A stretch of DNA of 64,000 nucleotides from Aplysia californica (taxonomy: Eukaryota > Mollusca > Gastropoda > Aplysiida > Aplysiidae). The DNA lies in assembly GCF_000002075.1 (NCBI RefSeq), contig NW_004797656.1:322628-386627 (forward strand), written 5' to 3'. Both the position numbers and the translations under genes were made by a program. The notes under the pieces were generated by a model. That model ran no database searches and was not told the DNA's origin. It saw nothing but the letters and a program-made list of their open reading frames with translations. Positions 1 to 11,640 of the stretch are shown piece by piece. Within the stretch, counting starts at the first letter, position 1. Every line of letters starts with the position of its first letter.

Positions 1-529
1 AATGATAAATACATGTTTTGCTGATAAAATAATACATGTGTCTGTGCTGCTCAAGACAGTCTCATTCTTAATTTTGTAAGCTACAAAAAGGCCAATCTGG
101 CAATTAAGGGATGTACTAATCGCTCTGTGGGCTGACGATGGATTTGTCCATGGGACTGACGTCATCGCTCGTCCTAAGCCAAGCCCGCCGTGTGTTTGGC
201 CTCGTACATAGTACGAAGTTCCGCGACGTGACGGCTTGACGGGAGACGATTTAAAGTTACGAGCCGGCGCGATAACAAACGTGAAGGAATGAGGTTATGT
301 CGCAACAAAACAGCAGTGAATCCCACTTGTCTATTTGAGCGCTTTCAAATCGTCAAGGTGTTTTTGAATGTTGATACATGTTTGTTTGGATTTACTTAAA
401 ACTGAATGAAAATTGTCATCAGCAATAAACCTCTAGTCAACAGTTCAGTTGACAAAAATCTGACCGACCGCCCCCGGTAATGAGTCAGTAGCACCGCCCC
501 GGAGGATAATGTGGCCTTTATAATAGAAT

Positions 530-1141
530 ACGCCTACTTATGTAAATTAGCAATGTGTCTTTTGTGTCAGCTTCTCATATAAGTATGGCTTCGTCAATAG
601 AAGGTTCGGGTTGTGTTCTTGATTATGAGATCCACTATGATTGCAGTTTGTATTTTTTCCAACGTTGGTTTTATGTGTTTTACGCTGAAATCCCTCAGCT
701 AGGACCATAGTTCTACTCAGTTCATTGATGAAGTATGTTTTATTTACACTTATTCCAAAATTAAATAGTATGATACATCATTACGTCAGGGTGTATGTCA
801 TATGTGCAAAAGCTGTACATGTCAATTTTTTCCCAAACAAGAGCAGTATAAAATATTACTTTCTTTCTTCATTCTTTTATTCTCGTTTCGCACTATTCGA
901 TGTTGCACAGCCTATAGGATGGATTTTCTTGTGTATCTCTGTCAATATATTGAAATATATCGTCGACTGGTACTTGTACACTTTATCAATCTCTTGGCAA
1001 TTCAAATCTCTTCAGGTCTCAGTAATTAGGATGTCTTTACAGTGAACAGGAAATCCTTTCACTTGTGATTTTCCCCTTAAACGAAAAGGTCATCTTGTTG
1101 TTTTTTGTTTTTTATTTCCTTCCCCCGATCTTCAACTGCAG
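530..1141 (+). other. Upstream flank of the decayed pyruvyl transferase copy
   Basis: This stretch can be aligned by eye with the upstream flank of the intact copy (about 6190-6253, 6950-7100 and 8044-8463). Shared words include CCTACT.ATGTAAATTAG, TTTTACGC, GAGCAGTAT and ACAGTGAACAGGA. The homology shows that the duplication reached well upstream of the coding exon. No upstream exon, start site or TATA box could be fixed. Bases 1-530 show no recognised feature. Confidence 0.6.
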
Positions 1142-2496
1142 GTTGCAGGCGTTTCCTGTCGTTCAAGCGGATGCTCCTAATAGTGACCGGGCTGGGGATG
1201 ATCGGAGTACTGGCTTCTCTTAGCTCCTCACAGCAAATCTCGACCATATTGAAACGTTCTTTTGAGCGGTCCATCTCTATAACAAGAGGACCCATCTCCT
1301 CATCACTGAGAATGGGTTTGTAGAGAGCCTAAAGGCGCCTGTAGATTTTAACCCAGTCTATCAAACTATTATAGAATCTTCCACCATGGAGTCCAAAAAC
1401 GTTAAAGATTTTTTGTCTCTGAGACCTCTGGACCATCCCCTGGAGACAGACGTCCTTTCTAAAACGTTGAAAAGTAGCGAGGCTTTGATACTGGAAGCTC
1501 AGCGAATTCTCCTCAGTATGCTCAGAGATTTGCTCGGCAAAGCTCGTCACGTGATACTGTTTGAAATAGCGACGTACAGCAACAAGGGAGACCCTGCCAC
1601 ATCTGTCGGAGAAGCCATGTTACTGAGGAAACCCAACGTCACAGTGGTGTATTATTGCGAGACACATCACTGTACAGCAGAGAGCGTTGAGCGTGCGAGA
1701 AAGATCAGCGAGTCGTATGAACAGGATGAATTAGTGATTTTAATGCAGGGAGGTGGCAATTTGGTAGGGTATCATGGAATGGATATAATACGTGAACGTG
1801 TTCTGGATGCTTTCCCCACTAGAACTATAAAGTGCTATTTTCCCAGAGCATCTGGCTAAACAAGTTTAATAATGAGAGCCTACTGTACTGCCAGAAAATT
1901 TACTCAAACCGAAAGAATTTCGTGATGTTCCTAAGAGACCACCAGTCCTTGGGTACAGCTCAAGAAAACTTTAAGGGCATCAAGCACGTGTTAGCACCGG
2001 ATATGGCTTTTGGTATAGGAATGCTGCCTCGTCAATTGCCTCCAGCTTTTGATGTGATCTGGCTAAAGAGGGGGGACAGAGAATCCCCGGGCTATACAAC
2101 TGACGATTTACCCAAAAATATTTCATTCACGTACCACGTGAGCGATTACCTGGGATGGAAGTCCAACACAGGAGCCACGGACATGGAGACGTCTTTCTTG
2201 ATCGCCACTGCCGGTTTGCAGTTTCTACAGCGGGGACGGGTTCTTATCCCAGATCGTCTCCACGGACACATTCTGAGCACCCTCCTCAACTTTCCTCATG
2301 TTTTGTAGGACAACCCGCCTTTTCTTAAACTCTCGTCCTTCCACAAAAGCTGGACGGCAAGTCAAAGCAATGTGGTCTTGGTGACGGATAAACACCAGGC
2401 TGTTAGAGAGGCTCAGAAACTTCTGGAGCGATACGATTCACAGTGTTGCCTAAAGTAGGCCCTTTCATGAGTAAAAAAAATCTGGGAACACTAATA
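1142..2496 (+). pseudogene. Decayed polysaccharide pyruvyl transferase copy
   Basis: This is a close paralogue of the intact gene at 8464-9812 and is very similar over its whole length, including the acceptor (CTGCAG at the left edge) and the membrane-anchor start MLLIVTGLGMIGVLASL. It keeps the GGGN, RD.QSLG and DRLHGH motifs, but in different frames. Compared with the intact copy I see four lesions: loss of one base near 1290, a 2-base insertion near 1828, TTG to TAG at 2306-2308, and a 2-base insertion near 2441. The high identity implies recent loss. It could still be transcribed, but it cannot make the full enzyme without extra splicing. It is a host-type gene, not a mobile element. Confidence 0.88.
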
Positions 2497-2774
2497 ATAC
2501 ATTTCTTCTGGCAAGAGAAACAAAGAATGTCATCTAGTTAGGGAGCTAATAACTTTATTCGATGGACTCACGCCTTACTTAGTTGACCATAGAGGAAAGC
2601 TAACTCAGACCAATCAAATGTCTCTGTCCGTTGTGAGCGTTCCAAAGCGGGATCTTTCAGACATAGCTGACAGCAGGGTTAAGTTTCTTTGTCGATATCA
2701 TACGCATAGGTTAGATTTCTTACCTACAGTGGTTTTGAAGAATTGTGGGGTAGCAAGCATAAAAGTAGACACTA
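2497..2774 (+). other. Duplicated 3' flank of the pyruvyl transferase unit
   Basis: This matches the sequence downstream of the intact copy (about 9813-10085) nearly base for base, up to GTAGCAAGCATAAAAGTAG. After that word the two copies diverge: here a third fragment of the coding end follows, while at the other locus a decayed LINE follows. The break point is therefore near 2768 and 10090. Confidence 0.7.
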
Positions 2775-2892
2775 TTGGACGGCAAGTCAAAGCAATGTGG
2801 TCGTGGTGACGGATAAACACCGAGCTGTTAGAGAGGCTCAGAAACTTCTGGAGCGATACGATTCAGTGTCGCCTAAAGTAGGCCCATTCATG
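2775..2892 (+). pseudogene. Third fragment: 3' end of a pyruvyl transferase exon
   Basis: About 118 bp repeat the last part of the coding exon, from TGGACGGCAAGTCAAAGCAA to GGCCCATTCATGA. The peptide runs WTASQSNVVVVTDK, then HRAVREAQKLLERYDSVSPK. It is joined directly to the duplicated 3' flank of the decayed copy. It carries its own substitutions, so it is not a simple assembly repeat of 2340-2470. It is probably the remains of another tandem unit or of an unequal exchange. 2893-3618 shows nothing I recognise. Confidence 0.75.
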
Positions 2893-3618
2893 AATTTTTT
2901 AAATCTGCAAATATTAGTAATGTATTTCTTTGATCAGCAGAAAATAACAGAATGCCACATAGTCGGCGAAGTGATGTAGGCCTACTTAATTCTTAAATAG
3001 TTGGCCATTGCAAAGTTTCCAAACTGATCCGAATTATCCCATAACATTGTCCATAACAAACCTTGTTTCCAAATCGGATTTTTTTTTTTTACATTTTAGT
3101 CTCCACTGCTTCGACAGGCCAAATTTATGGCATACACTACATCCAAACCAGTGCCATGAAATGACGGAAAATTTTAGTCATATCACTGAATAGCTGATTT
3201 CACAGTCTAAGTGTAACATATACATGTAATAGATCTAAGTATAAGTTCATCCGCATTAGGAAGTCGATTACAATTTTTAAAAGTATATGTGATAGTATTA
3301 TTATTATTTAATTCCAGTATTTATTTCAAAAGGTGTAGATAATTCTCCTTCAACTAGGACACGGCAGCTTGTTTTTGTATGTAATGACTTTATACATTTT
3401 ATTAATTTCGTTGGGATGCCATAAATTGCAACAACAAAAATCCCTCATGGCCTTTAGGTCGATACTGTCAAAGGCTTTTTTTTTTGGTCCACAAAGTTCA
3501 AAATTTGGTCTGAACATGATATTTCTGGTCGAAAGAAAAGGGGACGGGGATAAAATAAATGAAAAGAACATTTGAGTATATGGAAACACCGATGTTTGAC
3601 AACTTTTCTCCCAACCTA

Positions 3619-4150
3619 GGTGCTCTCGTGGTCTGGAGGTACGGTGTTCGCCTCTCATTCAGTAAGTCCCTGGTTCGAAACCTGTGAACGACGGAAAACT
3701 TTGTTCTCTAAAATGTTCTCCTTTCTTTCTCCCTAGCCAAGTTTCTGACATCTGCCTTCGTTTCTACTTTCTACGCCCTCCCCCCTCCACCCCCCTTTTC
3801 CCCTTTGCCCTCTGGGCTCCTGACTCTTTCTGCAGCCTTTCTGCTTCTACTACATGTGATTCCTTCTTACTGCTGTGTTTCGGCCACACCCCTGATCTTA
3901 GAGTAAGTACACCTAGCTTTCTCGGATAAGGGCGGATAAATCGCGGAGGTCCCGTGTGCAAGTTGCGTACGTTTCAGATCTCTTGGTGGTCCTTAAATAG
4001 ATTTTTTTTTTATTTACTCCTACAGCCACCTGGACAACGTTCAAAATTAATTCCCTTCCTACCAAACTTAAAATGCTTAGTAATGTGTCTCGCACGCTCA
4101 TAAATAATGACCTTATACAGTTGCGAGCGCCCTAAAGTACTTACCAAAAA
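3619..4150 (+). mobile_element. SINE family A, full-length copy
   Basis: This is a tRNA-like head (CTCGTGGTCTGGAGG, then box-B-like GGTTCGAAACC) followed by a C/T-rich body. A conserved block follows (GATCTCTTGGTGGTCC), then a tail (CTTATACAGTTGCGAGCGCC, CTTACCAAAAAA). The same order occurs at 36429-36957 on plus and, reversed, at 22608-23114 and 56597-57078, with a truncated copy at 61228-61446. About 530 bp is long for a SINE. It has no coding capacity. Confidence 0.75.
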
Positions 4151-4350
4151 ATTCCCGACCTGTGTGGTCAATGATAACTCAGGCAAGTCAATTTAGAACC
4201 TAGTGTCACAACACTGGATCAAATTCTGACTTTCAATATTCGGTTAATTTGTAAATTTTGGCACACACCCTCCTCCCTCCCATCTGGGCGGGATCTAGTC
4301 CACAAGCCTCGGTTTGGTGACCTCTACTTTAGTAGGAAGGTGGTGTCAAG

Positions 4351-4352
4351 GT

Positions 4353-4414
<62 letters not shown>

Positions 4415-4719
4415 CCAATAACGCCCAGTCCCTCCTGTGCCTCTCTGGTCCAATGCCTCTTCACCCCCTACCCCTCCCACTTTCTTCCTCGGGTGATTGT
4501 CGGGCTGGTACTGGTAGGTCTGGTCTCCCCGTGCCTAGCTCAATCACCTCTCCACCCCCCTCCCCTCCTGCTTTCTTCCTCGGGCAGTTGTTGTGGCCCC
4601 TCTTCTTGGCTTTTCTTCATTCTTTTCCGTCAGTTTGCCTCGCCTTTTCCCCAGCAATAAATAGATGTTATGATGTTGGTGTCCTCTTTACTCAAAACTC
4701 TACCATTCATTGTGCAGCC

Positions 4720-4815
<96 letters not shown>

Positions 4816-5160
4816 CCAATAAATAATGCATGTCCCTGTCTCTACCATCACCTCTTCACCCCCTTTCTTCCTTGGGTAGTTGTAGGGCTGGTTCTCCCCC
4901 CCCCCCCTCTCCCCTCGTGCCTGTCTCTCCCATCACCTCTCCATCCCCCCTCCTTCTTTCTAAATTTCTTGCACGGGTACAGGTATGAGGAAGGCCTTTC
5001 TTCTTGCCCCCTCCCCCCCCCCCTCTCCCCCCCTTCCCCTCCCCCTCTTCTCTTTTCCGCTGTTACTAACAGTGTTAGTGTGGACTTTTCCCTAGCGATA
5101 AATAGACTGATGTTATGGTGCCCTTGTCCCCTTTACTCTTCTGCCTCACTTCCACAACTA
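4351..5160. repeat. Two tandem units of about 400 bp, each headed by a (TC)n tract
   Basis: Two units share one order: a long TC microsatellite (4353-4412 and 4723-4812), then CACCAATAA, then CTCTTCACCCCCT, then a C/T-rich block, then GCAATAAATAGATGTTATG or GCGATAAATAGACTGATG, then TCCCCTTTACTC or TCCTCTTTACTC. The pairing shows a local tandem duplication that included the microsatellite. The long open frame across it is a by-product of low-complexity CT sequence. Confidence 0.7.
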
Positions 5161-6253
5161 CCGCTCAAAGGTGGTTGGTGGGTGCTCTGGTGTGGTTTGC
5201 TTTTTCTTTCCTATCAAATATCTATCGTCCTTGTCATTCTCTCCTTATTTTCTGTATTTGTTACTTTCTTGTAAAACCTTTAATCTTTGACCTTATTGTG
5301 TTCAAAGTCCCGTAAAATCCATAGGCGTACTAAAACTAAACTCCAGCCCTCTTTTCTGTTTCAAGTGTATTTGGGGGTTGTGGGTTCGGGGGGGGGGGGG
5401 GGTGAAAGGGGGGGCCAGGGTAAAAGCTGCCAAATTTGTGAAACGGAAGTTGCCACGTAACGTCTTGGGTCAATGAACTATATTTAGGTCGCTAGTGTCC
5501 TACAAAATCTAGCTGTCTGAAGGCGGCACTTTATCCCTATCAGGCTGGCGGAAAGCGGGCATATTAGTGTTGATTGACTCCTGGCAAAATTCATTCTCGA
5601 ACTCGGAGATGAATTAAATATTTTCTTGGGGCGTGATTAGGCCCCCCACTATTCATGTACTTTTTGCATTTTGCGGCTGCTCACGTTGTCGGACGAAAAT
5701 GTGTTCGTCCTAAAACACAGTTCGTTTTAGCTGAAACAACTCTGTCTTAATCTCTTATAGGCCATAACGGCACATACTGTGTTGTTTCCGCCGACCGCCA
5801 TCAGCCGGGACGACACATACTGTGTTTTTTGTATTTCCTTATTCAAAGACGAAGATGAAACCGATACTAGTTTTCTCCGATGGGTTTAGCGTGGGTTAAA
5901 GGTCACATCCACCGTTTGTAACGAAATTAGCGGGGCTTTTCAATGTAACTCTTCAAGACTAACACATTTTCCTTTGAATTTCAATATTGTTATACTAATC
6001 TTATTCTACGTTCAATGCCCTTTACAATTATGTATAACATGTGTACATTACTAACAGGGAAACACACTAAAAACACACAAAAATAGCATATCTGATTTCT
6101 CTTGGTCAGCCATGATTTAATTCCGGTGAATCCAGGGTAAATAATGCCGGTCATTTATATAATTATCAAGTGGCTTTTTTCCTATCAAATAGACCTACTA
6201 ATGTAAATTAGTAAATTATTAGTACAGCTTCTACTATTAATTGGAGTTCAGTA
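5161..6253. other. No gene recognised
   Basis: Mostly unique-looking AT-rich DNA. A homopolymeric G tract lies near 5389-5402. A short direct repeat CACATACTGTGTT occurs near 5772 and 5813. The last 60 bases align with the duplicated upstream flank of the pyruvyl transferase unit. Confidence 0.5.
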
Positions 6254-6949
<696 letters not shown>

Positions 6950-7100
6950 TATTATTATAATGAGGTTGTGTTTTTGCTTATTGGATTGCTGTTTATTCCA
7001 TCAGATTATTACCACTAACAATTGTAGGTAGAAAATGTTAAAAGCTGAGACTATGTGTTTTACGCCAAATACCCACCGCTTTGACCATAATTATATTCTA

Positions 7101-8043
7101 GTCTGGACAACATTAAATGGACAACTTTTCGACCTCATTACATAGAACCAAGTGGCGAATTGTCCTGATTTTTTGCGTGTGCCCCTGAATTTTTAAAAAA
7201 CCCTTTAAAATCTGGATTTTCATGCCTATACGACAAATATTAAAGAGGTGTTTTCTATATAATCATTAGCATTTAATTACAGTCTGCGCAGGAATATTTT
7301 ATCAGACCAAGAACGGTAGTTAAGCGTTAGTTTTTTTTGTCTGTTTAAATCTTTTTTTTTTTTTACTGACGGCTTGCGCCGCAAGACTGACTTGTTTTCA
7401 GTCCAGTGGTTAGTAGGTGACAGTGGGTTTATTTTGCTTGACTCATTGTGATATACAATGAGTAAAATTTCTTTCATATCTTCCTTCATTGAGATCGCAT
7501 GCATTTCAATTTGCTGTCACTTTTTCATTAATTACTTAATTTACAAACCCAAAAAACGTTGCCTTAAAACTACTAAATTATTTCTCCGTGAAAGCTGATT
7601 GAGGCCGTCTCTTTTATTCTATAACATATCCCGAAAAAGGGACAAAACGTGTATGTATGGGGGGGGGGGGGTGTCAAGTGACATGCCCGTTAGGGCTTCA
7701 AATATAGCGCTCAGTTGACCCCCGTTTTTGGGGGGTTTGACCAAACTGTATCCCCCCTGAAAATCTGGCTTTGCCCCAACAATGACACCTTGTATTGTTA
7801 TGGTTTTAGCTTAGTACCGTGCTTGCTATAAAAAAAAAAGTGTGCGGTGTTGAGTTTAATGAGCAATTAATTACTAATGATTATATAGACAGTGCCTCTT
7901 TATTTTTGTCGCATGTGCACGAAAATCGAGATGTTTTAGGTCTTTTAGAATTCAGAGGCGCAGGCAAAAAAAACCCAGAGAGATTCGCCCCTTAGATTCA
8001 GTGTAATGAGGTCGACAGGTTGTCCTTTTGGTGTTGTCCGGAC
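7101..8043. mobile_element. DNA transposon remnant with about 40-bp inverted ends
   Basis: The left end reads GTCTGGACAACATTAAATGG, then ACAACTTTTCGACCTCATTA. The right end, read inward, is GTCCGGACAACACCAAAAGG, then ACAACCTGTCGACCTCATTA. The flanks share TATATT but no clean target duplication is visible. No transposase was recognised inside. It splits the duplicated upstream flank of the right-hand pyruvyl transferase copy, so it arrived after the duplication. Superfamily not assigned. Confidence 0.75.
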
Positions 8044-8463
8044 CATATATTAATCCCTAGAGCAAAATATGCTTAATCATTACGTTGGTGTGTTTATGAT
8101 ATGTCACAAAATATATTTTATTATATAATATATATTATACAAACGTATTATATATCAATTTTTTTCAATCCTGAGCAGTATCAAATCCGACTTTGATTAT
8201 TCATTTTTATCTCTCTTCGCTAAATGCGTCTGTGTATAGTCTATGCTACGTACATGTAGATCAATTTGCTTGTGCATCTATATAAATATATATTATTTGA
8301 ATTAATCGAATAGTGAAATACTTGCATATTTTACGAGTCTCTTGTAAATTCAGTTCTCTTCAGGTCTTTACAGTGAACAGGATATCCTTTTACTTGTGGT
8401 CTTCACCTAAAACGAAATGACCATCTTGTTGGTTTTTTCCCTTCCCCCGATCTTCTGCTGCAG
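8044..8463 (+). promoter_or_regulatory. Proximal upstream sequence and splice acceptor of the intact pyruvyl transferase
   Basis: AT-rich flank homologous to 770-1141. It ends in a strong 3' splice-site pattern: a pyrimidine tract (TTTTTTCCCTTCCCCCGATC), then TTCTGCTGCAG at 8463. The same acceptor is kept in the decayed copy. The main coding exon is therefore preceded by at least one more exon, which I could not locate. A core promoter was not identified. Confidence 0.55.
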
Positions 8464-8492
8464 GTTACAAGCGTTTCCTGTCGTTCAAGCGG

Positions 8493-9812
8493 ATGCTCCT
8501 AATAGTGACCGGGCTGGGGATGATCGGAGTACTGGCTTCTCTTAGCTCCTCACAGCAAATCTCGACCATATTGAAACATTCTTTTAAGCAATCGATCTCT
8601 ATAACAAGAGGGCCCATCTCTTTCATCACTCAGAATGGTTTTGTAGAGAGCGCAAAGTCGCCTGTAGATCCCAACCCAGTCCATCAAACCATTATAGAAT
8701 CTTCCACCATGAAGTCCAAAGACATTGAAGATTTTTTGTCTCTGAGACTTCTGGACCATCCCCTGGAGACAGACGTCCTTTCTAAAACGTTGAAAAGTAA
8801 CGAGGCTTTGATACTGGAAGCTCAGCGAATTCTCCTCAGTATGCTCAGAGATTTGCTCGGCAAAGCTCGTCACGTGATGCTGTTTGAAATAGCGACGTAC
8901 AGCAACAAGGGAGACCCTGCCATATCTGTCGGAGAAGCCATGTTACTGAGGAAACTCAACGTCACAGTGGTGTATTATTGCGAGACACATCACTGTACAG
9001 CAGAGAGCGTTGAGCGTGCGAGAAAGATCAGCGAGTCGTATGAACAGGATGAATTAGTGATTTTAATGCAGGGAGGTGGCAATTTGGTAGGGTATCATGG
9101 AATGGATATAATACGTGAACGTGTTCTGGATGCTTTCCCCACTAGAACTAAAGTGTTATTTTCCCAAAGCATATGGCTAAACAAGTTTAATCATCAGAGC
9201 TTAAAGCACTGCCAGAAAATATACTCTAACCGCACAAATTTCGTGATGTTCCTAAGAGACCGCCAGTCCTTGGGTATAGCTCAAGAAAACTTTAAAGGCA
9301 TCAAGCACGTATTAGCCCCGGATATGGCTTTTGGTATAGGAATGCTTCCTCGTCAATTACCTCCAGCTTTTGATGTGATCTGGCTAAAGAGAGGTGACGG
9401 AGAGTCCCCGGGCTATACAATTGACGATTTGCCCAAAAATATTTCATTCACGTACCACGTGAGCGATTACCTGGGATGGAAGTCCAACAGAGGAGCCACG
9501 GACATGGAGACGTCTTTCTTGATCGCCACTGCCGGTTTGCAGTTTCTACAGCGGGGACGGGTACTTATCACAGATCGTCTCCACGGACACATTCTGAGCA
9601 CCCTCCTCAACATTCCTCATGTTTTGTTGGACAACCCGCCTTTTCTCAAACTCTCGTCCTTCCACAAAACCTGGACGGCAAGTCAAAGCAATGTGGTCAT
9701 GGTGACGGATAAACACCAGGCTGTTAGAGAGGCTCAGAAACTTCTGGAGCGATACGATTCAGTGTTGCCTAAAGTAGGCCCTTTCATGAGTAAAAAAATC
9801 TGGGAACACTAA
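8493..9812 (+). CDS. Polysaccharide pyruvyl transferase family protein, predicted type II membrane protein
   Basis: Single open exon of 439 codons. The family (represented by yeast Pvg1 and bacterial CsaB and ExoV-type enzymes) moves pyruvate from phosphoenolpyruvate onto a sugar as a ketal. Visible hallmarks are NKGDP at residues 138-142, GGGN at 194-197, RDRQSLG, and DRLHGH at 361-366. Residues 2-17 are hydrophobic and, if the frame is read back to the splice acceptor at 8464, are preceded by the basic stretch YKRFLSFKR. This fits a short cytosolic tail and Golgi anchor. Three N-glycosylation sequons (N156, N246, N316) fit a lumenal domain. The true start may lie in an unseen upstream exon; ATG 8493 is the first in this exon. 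Substrate unknown. Family call is strong; location and activity are inferred. Confidence 0.9.
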   Translation: MLLIVTGLGMIGVLASLSSSQQISTILKHSFKQSISITRGPISFITQNGFVESAKSPVDPNPVHQTIIESSTMKSKDIEDFLSLRLLDHPLETDVLSKTLKSNEALILEAQRILLSMLRDLLGKARHVMLFEIATYSNKGDPAISVGEAMLLRKLNVTVVYYCETHHCTAESVERARKISESYEQDELVILMQGGGNLVGYHGMDIIRERVLDAFPTRTKVLFSQSIWLNKFNHQSLKHCQKIYSNRTNFVMFLRDRQSLGIAQENFKGIKHVLAPDMAFGIGMLPRQLPPAFDVIWLKRGDGESPGYTIDDLPKNISFTYHVSDYLGWKSNRGATDMETSFLIATAGLQFLQRGRVLITDRLHGHILSTLLNIPHVLLDNPPFLKLSSFHKTWTASQSNVVMVTDKHQAVREAQKLLERYDSVLPKVGPFMSKKIWEH

Positions 9813-10089
9813 TAATACATTTCTTCGGGCAACAGAAACAAAGAATGTCATCTAGTCAGGGAGGAGCTAATTACTTTATTCGATGTACTCACGCCTTACT
9901 TAGCTGACCATATAGAAAAGCTACCTTAGACCAATCAAATGTCTCTGTCTGTTGTGAGCGTTCCAAAGCGGGATCTTTCAGACATAGCTGACAGTAGGGT
10001 TTAGTTTCTTTGTCGATACCAAACGCACAGGTTAGATTTCTTACGTACAGTGATTTTGAGGAATTGTGGAGTAGCAAGCATAAAAGTAG
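9813..10089 (+). other. 3' flank of the intact pyruvyl transferase
   Basis: Near-identical to 2497-2768 in the decayed unit, so it belongs to the duplicated segment. It probably includes the 3' UTR. I did not find a clear polyadenylation signal. Open frames on the minus strand here have no recognisable product. Confidence 0.55.
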
Positions 10090-11640
10090 GCGCAATTGAA
10101 AGATATCCTCTATGTAGTATCGACAGTCTTTGATTGTCCAGGTGGAGGGAAGATACAGGAATTTGAAACGTTTCACAAAGCAGGAATCACGAAGGAATAT
10201 AGCAACTTTGGAGCCGTTGCCTTGATCAGTCATACTATGATAAACAGGGCACCACTGACCATCATTCTGCGTGTATATTTTATGAGAAAATGTAGAAGAG
10301 GGACTGTCGGATTGCCATTTAGGCTGCAGATCTAACAGAGGCACGATAGGCATTCTGTCTGTCCTTCAAATAATAATAAAGACAATAAGAAACAGCAACC
10401 AAGAACCTTCTTCACATTTATAGACTCCAACAAGGCGTGTGATGGTGTCATTTACCTTCAACTACTTGAAACGATGCCACTGATGGGTTTCCCGAGACAC
10501 CAGGTCTCATTCCTAGCTGAATTCTATGAGAACCAAAATCCAACCACAAGATGGAAAGGTAAGCATTTAAAGTATTTTGATATTATAAAAGGAACTAGTC
10601 AAGGCTTTATCCTCTCGCCCCATCTCTTCAACATTATCATACAGGTCACGAGAGAATCAGACATAGAGGTGACATAGATGGCAAGATTGGAGGCAGAAGC
10701 ATAACTTATCTAAGATACCGCGACAAGATATATAACCTTGATATGGCAGAAAGTGCAACGGCAGCTCGCGACCGTGAATGATGGAGGATCATTACACGTC
10801 AACCTCTGAGTCAGAGATGACACCTCCAGGTATCCAGGTATCGTGACAGCACAGCCCTTCTGGCTGACAACATCAAAAGCATGAGAAGGTTTGGTCTGTC
10901 GAGACGATGCTGCTGGCAATAAAATCAGGTCTGAAGCCAAGAAGACCAGAGCCATGCTCATTACAGGAATAGAAAGCCAAATCCTCTAACAAATAAACAT
11001 AAGTGAAATAAAGCTGGAAATTGTAACAGCCTTCAAATACTTAGGTTCAATGAAAAAAGGCGGATGGGACATGTATTTAGAGAGTATGGTGCAGAATAAT
11101 TATGGCCAAACAAATTATGGTACATTGTACAACAAAACAGATATGGAAAGATAGGAGAGTACTCAGAGAACTTTAAGTTAGAATTTCGAAGTGCCATTTA
11201 GCCAGTACATGTAGTTATGTATGGGAATGAAGCTTGAATATTAAAACGGGAACGTTAATTCGGAATCCAAGTAGCAGAAATGTGGTTTTAGAGAAGACTG
11301 TTCTGGGTCAAATGGACTGATAAAGTAAAGAACAAAAAAAGAGTTCTGAAAGAACTTGATACACTCGGCAGAATGCTTTCGGAGACCGGCAAAAAGAAAG
11401 GCAAGTACCTTGGTCACGCAGACAGAAATAAAATCAGACTTGATGACAGCTATACTGTGGGGAAAATAGAGGCAAAGAGAACTGGGAAAGACGTCCTACA
11501 TCGTACATTGAAATCGTATAACCCGACGGTGACAGATGGACGCCTGTTGTAGCAAGGGGTCGGGCAGCAGCCATAGTGACATGTGACGACAGCAGACGCA
11601 TGGCTGAACAGGACAGTGAGCAGGGTGCTGATTTACATGG
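10090..11640 (+). mobile_element. Decayed non-LTR retrotransposon (reverse transcriptase region)
   Basis: Fragments appear in the expected order in shifting frames: VALISHT, FIDSNKACDGV, IKGTSQGFILSPHLFNI, TALLADNIKSM, TAFKYLGSM, then a C-terminal stretch resembling EMWFLRRLFWVKWTDKV and KYLGHADRNKI. These match LINE reverse transcriptases with a C-terminal endonuclease-RT tail. Stops and frame changes are many, so it is dead. Between 10735 and 10840 a piece resembling a LINE C-terminus (AESATAARDRE, then WRIITRQPLSQR) interrupts the YADD region, bounded by related words GATACCGCGACA and GGTATCGTGACA. That looks like a small insertion or template switch. Confidence 0.75.

Noticed and set aside
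4351-5274. 307-codon open frame
   Set aside because: It is translated TC microsatellite and C/T-rich sequence inside a tandem duplication; no domain.
9889-10353. 154-codon minus-strand frame next to the pyruvyl transferase
   Set aside because: The plus strand of its second half encodes LINE reverse transcriptase pieces, so this is a shadow frame.
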